DNA of 64,000 nt from Branchiostoma floridae (taxonomy: Eukaryota; Chordata; Leptocardii; Amphioxiformes; Branchiostomatidae), in assembly GCF_000003815.2 (NCBI RefSeq), contig NC_049979.1, forward strand, positions 29,809,441 through 29,873,440, given 5' to 3'. Below are positions 53,701-64,000 of this stretch, piece after piece. Position 1 is the stretch's first letter. The number at the start of each line of letters is the position of its first letter. Made by a program: the position numbers and the translations under genes. Under the pieces are notes generated by a model. The model saw only the letters and a program-made list of their open reading frames with translations, searched no databases and was not told where the DNA came from.

Positions 53701-56700
53701 TATATAGTATTGAAACGTTTTGACATCTGCAGTGTGAAGTGGGGGACATCTTCATGCTAAAGATACTACGTGATATGTGTTGTGTATAGTTGGTGAAATC
53801 TGCTTGTTAAAGATGCTGACATCTATAGTGTGAATATGGTAAATTCTGCATGGTAAAGGTGATGAAATGTGCAGTGTGAAAGTAGTCGCATAGTAATTGA
53901 AAGGTTATGACATCTGCAGCGTGAAGTTGTTCATATCTGGATGTTAAAGATGGTAATATCTGTAGTATGAAGGTAATGAATCTGTATGGCAATTGTTCTG
54001 ACATCTGCAGTGTGACAATAATCAAATGTGCATGGTAAAGGTGCTGACATCACCAGTGTAATGAAAATCAAATCCGAATAATGCAGATGTCAGTACTTTC
54101 ACACTGCAGATGTCACCACTTTCACCTTGCAGATTTGACTTTCAAACTGCAGATTACACCACTGTTTCCATGCATTTCTATCATTTGAGATATTACATTC
54201 TTTAACATACAGATTTGATAACCATCATACTGGAGATATCACCACCTTTACCATACCAAAATTCATTACCTTCACACTGCAGATGTCACCATCTTCATTA
54301 TGCAGGTTTGATTAAAGTCACATTGCAGATGTCACCAGCTTTCATATGCAGGTTTGATTACTTCACACTGCAGATGTCACAATGTTTTACATGCAGATTT
54401 TATTACCATCACACTGCATACGGAGCACCATATAGACACATGTCAGATGTCAGATGTATTGACTGTCATAAAGCAGATATTACCACCTTTACCATGCAGA
54501 TTTAATTACCTTCACACTGCAGATGTCAGCAGTTTTACCATGCAGGACTTATTACCATCACACTGCAGATGTCACCATCTTTACCATGCAAATTTCTTTA
54601 CCTTTACATTCCATATGACATCATTTTTACCATGCAGATTCGACTACTTCATTATTTTACACTGAAGATGTCAACACCTTTACCATGCAGATTTAACCCT
54701 CTTCACAGTCGAGATGTCACAACCTTGCATATATGCAGATTTGATAAGTCTACACTGCAGATGTCACAACCTTTCACATGTAGATTTCATTACCATCACA
54801 CTGCGTATGACATCAACGGTTATGCAGATGTCCGATTTAACCACCGTCAAAATGAAGATTTTACAACCTTTACCATGCACATCTAATTACAGTTACACTG
54901 AATATGTCGCCACTTTTGCCATGCATATTTTATTACCTTCACATTGCAGGTGCCACAACATTTACCATGCAGATTTGATTACCTTTATTCTGCAGATGTC
55001 TTAACCTTTGAGATTTTACATTTAATACATGCACCTAAGTAATGGGAAATTCTCTGACGAGCTGACGGCGAAAAACAAACTCACGACATCATGCATCTTC
55101 TTCCATGTGAACTGGTTTTGGTGACGTTTAGGATAGAACTTTTTATAATGCAGATTTCATTACCTTCAGATTGCAGATTTCACCACACTTATTATACAGA
55201 TTTGATCACTTTTTGACACTGTAGGTGTCACCAACTTCACGATGCAGACATCCACACTTTCACACTGACGATGTCAACACCTTTATTATGCACACTTACT
55301 TATTATCACAACGCAGATGTCACAACTGTTGCCATACAGATTTGATAACCTTAACACTGCAGATATCACCACCTTTGTCATGCAGATGTCACCAACTCCA
55401 CATTGCAGATGTCATCAGCTTTTAATCACTATCCAGATTTGACTACTTTCTCACTGCAGATTTCATCACCTTGACCATGCAGAATTCACCACATTCACAC
55501 TATAGATATCAGTATCTTTACCATGCAGATTTCACCAACAGCAAACTGCTGATATCACTTAGTAACGTTAGTTTGCAGATGTCATCCACTTCACTCTGCA
55601 GATGTCACAACCTTTCAATACTATGTAGATTACACTAGTTTCACACTGCGAATGTCACCACTTTTTCCATGCAGATTTTACCATCTTCGCACTGCAGATG
55701 TCACCACCTTTGTCATGCAGATTTCATGACCTTTATATTTGACATGTCACAACAGTTAACATGCACATTTGATTACCATCACACTGTAAATGTCACCGCA
55801 TTTACCATGCAGGATTTATTACCTCCACACTGCAGATGTCACCACCTTTACCGTGCAGATTTGATTACCTTCACACTGGCGGCAAAGATGTTACGTTGAC
55901 ATTCAGTAACTCAGACAAAGGTAGAGACCTAGATTGTGCAGGAAAAAGTGTACATGTACTTTTACACCGAATTCAAAGGATCAGGAAATCTGACCAACAG
56001 TTTGACTTTTCAACACAGGTCAGATATTTTTCCCTTCAAAGCTAATGTTGTAGAAAATATGGCATGGTGTCTTAAGCCTTGCAACAAACTTATGTGTCAT
56101 TTTGCTTTGACAACATTTTGGTGATAAGTTGTGGAGAAAATTTTTCGAACATACTAGTATCTGACAGTTAATATGTTCATAACTTTCAACCTTATGTCAT
56201 AATGCCATCCCTTTGTTCCTGCTAGCAGACACTGTCTGGATTGCCCATAGCTTCTAATTAGTTTATGTGCTTTACAGAGTCACTTCTGCGCCCTAGACCT
56301 TCACATTGCAGATTTCACCAGTTATCATACAGATGTCATCACTTGTTCACTGCAGATGTCACCAACTTCAGAATGCAGACATCCACACTTTCACACTGAC
56401 AATGTCAATACCGTTATCATGCACACTTCATTATTATCACAATGCAGATGTCACAACAGTTGCCATGCAGATTTGATTACCTTACCACTGCAGATATCAC
56501 CACCTTTACCACGCAGATGTCAATAACTTTACATTGCAGGTGTCATCACCTTTTAATCATTATGCAGATATGATTACTATCACATTGCAGATTTCATCTC
56601 CTTTGACTACTTCCACACTGCAGATTTCATCACCTTGACCATGCAGAATTTACTACATTCACACTATAGATATCAGCACCTTCACCATGTAGATTTCACC

Positions 56701-57120
56701 AACTACACACTGCTGATATCACTTAGTAACCTTTAGTTTGCAGAAGTCACCCACTTCACTCTGCAGATGTCACAACCTTTCAATACTATGATGATTTCAC
56801 TACTTTCACACTGCAATGGCACCACTTTTTCCATGCAGATTTCAGCACCTTCTTACTGAAGATGTCACAACATTTAACATGCACATTTGATTACCATCAC
56901 ACTGTAAATGTCACCACATTTACCATGTAGGATATATTATGTTCACAATATAGATGCCACTACCTTTACCATGCAGATTTGATTACCTTCACACAGAATG
57001 TCATCACCTTTACCATGCAGATTTCATTACCATTGCACTTAAGGTGTCACAACCTTTAACATACAGATTTCATTATCATCATACTACATACGGCAGTACA
57101 TTTACCATTCACAACAGATT
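50782..57120. repeat. 23/46-bp satellite filling the space between the arms
   Basis: Mostly plus orientation (TGCAGATGTCACCACCTTTACCA alternating with TGCAGATTTGATTACCTTCACAC types), with a minus-oriented block at about 53.71-54.08 kb. Small unrelated islands occur at 51.08-51.3, 51.42-51.62, 52.86-53.02, 53.45-53.62, 55.03-55.14, 55.88-56.29 and a GAA run near 51.98-52.01 kb. 55.63-55.88 kb repeats the 50.79-51.0 kb sequence. No gene is supported. Confidence 0.9.
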
Positions 57121-57887
57121 TTTGAAGAAGGCATAACTCAGAAATATATTCCATACTGTACTGCCTTCTGTCCCAGAGAAGTTTCCATATATCACTGTAC
57201 ATGTATTACTTTTCAAAACTGTATATGAACATCCTTATGATCTCCAGAAAATTGCACATGAACATTCTTTTGTTGCGTATTGTATTGTAGAGTATACAAT
57301 ACTCTTTATACGATACAAGAGTATTGTATTAGCACAAATGTACCTTTGTACATCCTACTTTTTGTCCTAACCAAGACTAAAAATGTGCATCATTCTGTTC
57401 TCAACGCAAAAATTGCCTTTCGAAAACCTTCAGTACTGACAATCTACTTTTAAGTAATCACCACGTTCAAATACTTGTCCACTTATTAACAATTTTTATG
57501 CAAATATACAGTAAATATTCATCGAAAATCGGTAGAATATATCTATGCGTGGAATAAATGCAAGATTACCAGACATCTACTGACACACAGTACATATTTA
57601 TTGAAACAGTTGTAATTTTCTTTCATTTTTCAGCACGTAGCAAGCAACTAACTAATCAATTATGATAACAATCTTCTATACTCAATGACATTTGCTACGA
57701 ACACGCCGGCACTGAACAATCTAGATATTCAATGACGACCATTAGCGTGACACCATTCCAGCTATCCACTCATGACGTGGCCTGTCCTCATACCCAGTGA
57801 CGTTTGCCAATAGCAAAGCAGAACACCCTCATTTAACTATTCAATGAAGACGGTAACGTGACACACACCCAGCTGTCCAATCATGTC
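57121..57887. other. Flank of the right arm with CAGTAGAT fragments
   Basis: 57.12-57.27 kb repeats 51.10-51.26 kb. TACTGACACACAGTA-type motifs at 57.43-57.61 kb belong to the CAGTAGAT family. Nothing else is recognised. Confidence 0.5.
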
Positions 57888-58930
57888 ATCGGTTCTTTCA
57901 CTGCCTAGTTTATTCCACCAATACCAGCATTACAACAACATCAATTTGAATATCCAAACAATTACGTCATACATGCTAGTGCTTAAAAGCACAGAACAGC
58001 TCCTCCGTTTGGCATTACTCGGCAACAGCGATATTGCACATGACGTGTCCACGCACGACATCTGTTATCTACACCAGTCAGTGACCGTCGCAACAATCAA
58101 CGCTCACGCCTAGGACCTCGAATGGTAACGACAACTTACCTACTGAACATTTCATCACAGCCTTCTCATTTCTGACAACTTGACGACATCTGTGAGGGAA
58201 AACTTTCGTCGAGTTTGCCACTTCAACCCCGTATGCAAGTGCACCGTGGGCGTCTGCGTAAAAGGTCAGAGATATTGTAGCGATCATGCCGTTTTCAGTT
58301 AATTTGAAAAGTCAATATATCTATCCTGTCGTTTAGGACACCTACTTATTCTTCCTTCAATGATGCTATTGTTACGCTCTTTCTATTATCATATAGTCCC
58401 TCATGTTTCTTATGAATATATGCCAAGCCATAACCTTAACATCTTAATTTGATTCCCCTACGTATATGCCTGTCTTTATAATTTAGTTTTACATCAGTAT
58501 GCTGTCACTCATAAACATCAATCCATATGCAGCAATCACCCGTAATTTAGTGATTACTTCAGAGATGACCATGATTACTTTACAAGTTAACATCCATCGA
58601 ACTTACACCCTGAGACATCTTACATATCATTTCATCATATTCGCTTTACATTCTTATCATTACAGTGGAGTTATAAAAAGAATATACAACACCGTCACGA
58701 CAACCAACGTTCAAACCAACCGCTCTCAAGTGTCAACGACAGTTTACCTACCAAACATCTAATCACATCGTTCGTATTTCCGACTACTTCCGATTTACGG
58801 TAAGTTTTCCAACTTCATTTTCCTTAGCTATCACACCACCATGGGCGTCTGTTTTATACGCAAATGATTTATACCTAGGTAAGGAACATACACACAAGAT
58901 TACGTCCTACACACAACATTACGTGCACTG
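57888..58930. repeat. Inverted arm, right (about 1 kb)
   Basis: Partner of 49690-50781. The outward donor-like GGTAAGTTTTCC at 58799-58810 on the plus strand faces the RPA-like gene. Confidence 0.85.
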
Positions 58931-60336
58931 CTAAAACGTTCTTGAAGTCCTTTGCCTGTAGAAGGACTTTGCCGTCATCCTTCAGAAAAAGATCATTCAA
59001 AGTGTTCCATTCTTACATTTTGCCAACTTAAGCACATATTAGCAGATTATGAATATATTTAGCTGCACTAAAAAGGAATATATCAATCCATGTATCCCAT
59101 TGTACTATTCCAAAATTTCATCCAATCTCTGTCAACCTGCTTCTCTACAGGATATCACCTGACCCCGGACGCAATACATTGTCACACATATGAATATTAA
59201 CAGGTATGCCGTGACATCAACAATAACCAACATAAAATATCACATAACATGTGACTTAAACAATATGCTTATTCATACCATCATACAATATAGCTACCGA
59301 CATATATTATGACATATATTTTTTTCCCTACTGCCTATTGCTCCGACTTTGTGTTATTTCAATCACCATGTCGTCTTCCACTCTTCCGGGCAGCCAATAA
59401 AGCATCTCCTATCGTTTGTGCCACCGACATATTTCGCCCAGAGATGCTTTTTACACGCTATTCGTTCAGTCATATCAATGTCTACTGCTTTATCTCAATG
59501 TATAACCTCCATCAACATAGGGCGATATTCACCATTTTCTCGCAACGTCACACTAATTCCGCAACCTACTCAATTACAGTCATAAATATTATACAAATCC
59601 ATACTGACTATTTTCCATTTAACCATTGAAGTATAGCTATAGTTGTACTATAAAAAAACTTCCTTCTATTATCTCCAGGTCTATTAGCGCTTCGTCCTTC
59701 AACAGCAGACCAACAACCCTGTCAACCGTACTCATACCGTAAGTGCCAACATCGACATTTTACGCAATTGATTCTATACAACTATTATCATGACTGCCAT
59801 AAGAAAACACGTCACAAAACACCTTACCTTCATAAATATCAAATATATGGCCTCCTTCGGACAATAGTGACCATGGTAAAATCCTCCTTGATAGCAGCCT
59901 TACCTCGTCGACTGTGGCTAAACATTCCTAAACGAGAGTGACAGGTCCTATGACACTGGTCATAGCTTGAAGCTGACTCAGGTCTGTTCTAGACTTCTTT
60001 TTAGCAGGATCAACTTTTCTTCTGCCATGCGTATCAGCCTGTTTCCTCCTGATTTCAGCTGTCTAGACAGTTTAACCTAATATACCTCGTTAATACACAT
60101 TACATGTATATCCTTACCTGCAGAAACACCATCCACCTGGCATACTCTGTCTATGAACCACGTCACACCAGTCGCAAAAACATCGAGAACACGCCACCAT
60201 CACCAGATGATGTTCATTGGTCCGACGCCACCGACGACGAGTGTTTAAGTATTCTTCTACGTTATGAACTATTCATGTTCTACATTGAACCAGTAAACCC
60301 ATACAGTATAACAGATATCTTTTGGAACTGATAAGT
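58931..60336. other. 5' flank of the RPA-like gene
   Basis: No gene recognised. A 75-codon open frame at 60104-60331 ends six bases before the RPA-like ATG and is polar and acidic in its middle; it could be a leader or upstream frame, but nothing supports translation. Confidence 0.35.
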
Positions 60337-61290
60337 ATGCCTAAAAAAAAACATGACCACCTAACTTGCACACCTAACCCGTCCTCCTCTGAACATAATC
60401 GCCAAAATTCAACTAACCCACACAAACATTCAGAAAAAGACCCACCAGCACCAGAACAAGCAGTTCCTCCTCCACTGGCAAATACCGACAACGTCTCCAG
60501 CACACCTGATACTAATATTGCCATTGCAGACATCGACAGCAATTTGAACCGCACATATACACTCCATGTAAAAGTCATATCCAAAAGTGACATCACTCCA
60601 TTTTCAAGACTACATGGGAAAAGCTCCGGAAATCGCCTAAGTCTAATGTTAGCAGATACCACTGCTAATCTAAAGGCCGTGGCATGGAATAAGACAGCTG
60701 AAAGAGTGTTCCATGCCATGGATGTCGACAAAACTTACACAATCAAAAATTTCATCATTAAACCAGCAAACAAGAAGTACACGTCTACCAAATTCGAACT
60801 GACCTTCACGGATAACACTATCATAGAACCAACAAACGTTGACCTTCCTTGCAACGTAGACACCGTCTATACCACGATTGACAACTTAACAACTATGACT
60901 AGTGACAGCTATGTTTCTGTTGTCGGCATCATACATCGCATACACCCTCCAACTACCGTTCATCGAAAATATGATGGTCAACCAATTTCTAAGACCATAA
61001 TCGACATCGCAGATGACACAAAGACATCTGTGTCGGTGACCTTTTGGAACGCAGAAGACAAAACTGCGCTATATGAAATTGACAAGACAGTACTTCACCT
61101 CCAAAATGCTAAGCTAACTATTTACAATGACGCCCCGCAACTCAGTGTTACATCAGACACAACAGTTCTGATAGATGAAAACAATCACAGATCGAAGGAA
61201 CTATTGGAAACAATGAAAACCATACCACATGACGATATCACGCCATTGCTGGCAATCACAAACGACTCCGACTACAGGACATGTCCTTAA
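60337..61290 (+). CDS. RPA1-like ssDNA-binding protein, DNA-binding domains A and B
   Basis: ATG at 60337 (MPKKKHDH) opens 317 codons. A Pro/Ser-rich polar N-terminus of about 70 residues replaces the usual RPA70N domain. It is followed by an OB fold of DBD-A type (YTLHVKVISKSDI..., LMLADTTANLKAVAWN) and one of DBD-B type (DSYVSVVGIIHRI..., SVSVTFWN). Short RPA1 homologues lacking the N-domain are known from Helitrons, where they are thought to coat displaced single strands. The frame stops 10 nt into the next frame, which carries the missing DBD-C, so the protein has lost its third OB fold unless a frameshift or splice joins them. Confidence 0.8.
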   Translation: MPKKKHDHLTCTPNPSSSEHNRQNSTNPHKHSEKDPPAPEQAVPPPLANTDNVSSTPDTNIAIADIDSNLNRTYTLHVKVISKSDITPFSRLHGKSSGNRLSLMLADTTANLKAVAWNKTAERVFHAMDVDKTYTIKNFIIKPANKKYTSTKFELTFTDNTIIEPTNVDLPCNVDTVYTTIDNLTTMTSDSYVSVVGIIHRIHPPTTVHRKYDGQPISKTIIDIADDTKTSVSVTFWNAEDKTALYEIDKTVLHLQNAKLTIYNDAPQLSVTSDTTVLIDENNHRSKELLETMKTIPHDDITPLLAITNDSDYRTCP

Positions 61291-61733
61291 CAGAATTGAT
61301 GACACACAAGACAGCCCGTGGCCGTGTAACGGCAGATATACTTGCCATATCTGGCTCAAAGGCCACCTACAAAATGTGTTTAAATCCCACCTGCCGACAA
61401 GCATTAACAGAAACGTCACCACAAAAGTACACGTGTACTAACTGCAAAAAAGTATGTCACGTAACCAAAACTGCGTACCGCCTGCAAATATTACTAGCTG
61501 ACGGTGATGAGGAAAAATGGATCACAGCGTTTGACAAACCTGCCCAACAACTGCTCAAAATGGATCCTGAAACTTTTGAGTCATTAAGCGACCATGAAAA
61601 AACACACATCATCAATCGGACAACAGAGAAAACGCAAACATCGATCTTTCACTTGTCCAAAAATGACAAAGACAACATAATATGTCACGACATAAGTGAC
61701 AACGTCCTCGACACCACTTCACAAGATTCATAA
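61281..61733 (+). pseudogene. RPA1-like DBD-C with zinc ribbon, out of frame with its N-terminal part
   Basis: It overlaps the upstream frame by 10 nt in the next frame. It starts with MSLTELMTHKTARG, equivalent to the DBD-B/C linker, then has a four-cysteine zinc ribbon (CLNPTC ... CTNCKKVC) and continues YRLQILLADG...WITAFDKPAQQLL, the typical end of RPA1. It could be translated separately from its own ATG, but the domain order argues for one ancestral protein split by an indel near 61281-61290. Confidence 0.75.
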
Positions 61734-62861
61734 TCCCCATGACGTTTAAAACGACACACCTTAAAATACATTTGACAGATTACATTTAAAAACCTACATT
61801 CGGAAAGAACATGGTCAAATTTACACTGCAAAAAACACATCTTATAACATCGTTAACCAGTATTTAAAATCTTGTTACACGTATGCCTTGACCTTTGTCA
61901 ACATAGCGATACCTTCTTACCTATATAACTGGTATCATAATAGCATTAGTATCATTTCATCTATTTGTTTCTTTACACAATCTATACACATTTGTCGATA
62001 AGCAATATGTAAGGTATTTATCATGATAGTATAACTAGTAATGTACATTACTACTTCCTCATATCATGTTTACTATTCTTTTATATTATTCCTGCTCATT
62101 TTGACACTATATACACATTCGTCAACATAACGACGAATTGTTACCTACATAACTGTTTTAACGTTACTTCTTCTGTATGTTATCTCCGTTTTTTGGCAGC
62201 ATATATACCAATGTAGACCTATATAATATACATATATACATTTTTGACCAAATATATACTGGAATAACTCACTTCATATCACACCTTATTGCAGTGTAAA
62301 AATTATTACACATATGTGTCAGCCATCCATTGTCTTTTTTATATACATACATATATATACCTTGTTACCTATAAAACTGTTATCTATCATAATAGCATTA
62401 TTGCTCTCCATTTGTTTCCTCGCCATATCAACATTAGACGATATGCGATATATAAGTTTCTCTACTACTATTATAATGTCATAAATACTCTTTTATATCT
62501 GTTTTGTCAACATATATATACCTTTATCTATATAGAAAATATGACTTATCTATTCATATTACAAAATGTATTTGTTTCTTTCTATACATATATGCATTTG
62601 TTAATAAACAATATATATCCTTTCGTTTCATTTATCGTATGCCACCATTTTGGTATCTCTTATTCCATTTAATTATAATTCTACAAAACTATAGTACGGG
62701 AATCCTAGCCTCTGTGTCATTTCTTTATCCTTCATGTGTTAATCATCAAAGTCCAGTCAGTGCCTAAAGCAACAAGTATATATCAGTTACTTCTCCAAGC
62801 TTCTATCATTAGGGATCTTACCGTGACTAACTTTACAACATACTAATCGATCATGCTTAAC
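61734..62861. other. AT-rich 3' flank, no gene
   Basis: Strongly AT-rich with TATATA runs. The 127-codon frame at 62289-62672 is low-complexity Tyr/Ile-rich and is not credible as a gene. Confidence 0.5.
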
Positions 62862-63520
62862 CCTTCATGCTTGTGGCTCTTGCCGTCCTGCCGTTTCCGA
62901 CAAGAGCACAAGATCAGCCCATCCAATCCCTTCATACAACACACTAACCCCTCATGCTTGTGTCTCTTGCCGTCCTGCCGTTTCCGACAAGAGTACAAGA
63001 TCATATTTCCTAACCATCCAATCCAATTCCTTCATACAACACACTAACCCTTCATGCTTGTGTCTCTTGCCGTCCTGCCGTTTCCGACAAGAGTACAAGA
63101 TCACATTTCCTAACCATTCCATCATTCCTTCATACAACACACTAACCCCCCATGCTTGTGTCTCTTGCCGTCCTGCCGTTTCCGACAAGAGTACAAGATC
63201 ACATTTCCTAACCATCCCATCCAATCCCTTCTTAAAACACATAAACCCTTCATGCTTGTGTCTCTTGCCGTCCTGCCGTTTCCGACAAGAGTACAAGATC
63301 ACATTTCCTAACCATTCCATCTTTCCTTCATACAACACACTAACCCCCCATGCTTGTGTCTCTTGCCGTCCTGCCGTTTCCGACAAGAGTACAAGATCAC
63401 ATTTCCTAACCATCCCATCCAATCCCTTCTTAAAACACATAAACCCTTCATGCTTATGTCTCTTGCCGTCCTGCCGTTACCGACAAGACCACAAGATCAC
63501 ATTTCCTAGTCATCTAATCA
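62862..63520. repeat. Seven tandem repeats of about 98-100 bp
   Basis: CATGCTTGT landmarks fall at 62866, 62953, 63053, 63151, 63251, 63349 and 63449 (the last unit reads CATGCTTAT). Spacings are 87, 100, 98, 100, 98 and 100, so the later units alternate in a 198-bp dimer. Each has a CTCTTG...CAAGAG inverted pair around CCGTCCTGCCGTTTCCGA. Open frames through it on both strands are repeat artefacts. Confidence 0.9.
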
Positions 63521-64000
63521 CTTTATACAACACACTAATCCGTCATATCCAAATGGCGCCACCCTTCCCGTCATACACCGTAAAACAAAATGGCGGCGCC
63601 CATAAATGCCAACAAAAACAGAACAGGTTTTGCTATCGCAAACCTGTAAATATGCGAAGATGGTGATTTCCATTTTTGGCCCGCGGAATACGAAAATTGG
63701 GACAGCGTACATGCATTTCAAGAACCTAAAACATCAGATACATGAACGGACGGTCTATTTGTAAAATCTGTCCATATAGTCTTCCAGTTTGCACATGTAG
63801 AGAAGGGTAGAGTGCAAAGAGTCTGAGACGAGAAAAAACGCCGCGTGAATTCAACACCACTTTGGTGGAAAAACTTCGCCTAAAATCACATAATTTTGTA
63901 TAATGTTTCTTTATTCAACGTTTCCTTCGTAAATCATCCAATTTGAGCCGCTACATTTTGCTGATGTAGTGCAGAAATTGTGAACCCCGCCAGTCGCGCC
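63521..64000. other. Window end, no gene; paired CAAAATGG / AAATGGCGCC motifs
   Basis: GC-rich AAATGGCGCC and AAAATGGCGGCGCC at 63551 and 63587 resemble YY1 sites. Nothing else is recognised. Confidence 0.35.

Larger units (their letters stand above)
42653..61733. mobile_element. Probable Helentron-like rolling-circle transposon (coding extent)
   Basis: The leftward Rep/helicase and endonuclease together with a rightward RPA1-like gene are a gene set known from animal Helitron-like elements. About 7.1 kb of satellite between inverted arms separates the two genes, so membership of both in one element is inferred. Termini were not identified. Coordinates give only the outermost coding sequence. 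Confidence 0.5.

Noticed and set aside
63058-63666. A 202-codon plus-strand and a 162-codon minus-strand gene in the 98/100-bp repeats
   Set aside because: Both are simple read-through of tandem units, with no start context or family features.

Overview
This is eukaryotic DNA with no prokaryotic gene organisation. It has short GT-AG introns, CpG-rich promoter sequence, many MITEs, satellite arrays and an animal-type Helitron (Helentron) whose protein carries OTU, Rep, helicase and endonuclease parts. The repeat content suggests an invertebrate deuterostome, most likely a lancelet (amphioxus); that assignment is an inference from recalled repeat families, not a search result.

1-3.9 kb: a degenerate minus-strand copy of a repeat-coding gene, cut by ten short introns of 91 or 95 nt. 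3.9-12.9 kb: transposon-rich sequence with two hAT-type MITEs, one palindromic MITE with a 9-bp target duplication, a 1.02-kb direct duplication, a CpG-rich promoter-like patch at 9.3-9.9 kb, and old 160-bp tandem repeats.

13.16-24.85 kb: the main finding. On the minus strand, arrays of a 24-bp unit (with a 72-bp higher-order form) are bounded by consensus splice acceptors and donors. Ten such exons can be chained, all in matching phase and without a stop, into about 2,239 codons of an octapeptide-repeat protein. I do not recognise the protein. A broken inverted copy of one array exon lies at 31.0-32.46 kb on the plus strand.

27.5-41.6 kb: tandem tRNA-derived elements, a CAGTAGAT-rich segment, and a second satellite of about 23 bp (46-bp dimer) that repeatedly switches strand. 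Inserted in it are a 965-bp piggyBac-type MITE (TTAA target, empty site visible in a paralogous copy) and a hAT-like MITE whose empty site is visible in the opposite arm of an inverted repeat.

42.65-61.73 kb: a probable Helentron-like element. The Rep/helicase gene reads leftward and is followed, one frame off, by an endonuclease domain with a changed catalytic motif. An RPA1-like single-strand-binding protein gene reads rightward at 60.3-61.7 kb and is split by a frame break. Between the two genes lie inverted arms of about 1 kb enclosing about 7.1 kb of the 23/46-bp satellite. The window ends with seven 98-100 bp tandem repeats at 62.86-63.52 kb.
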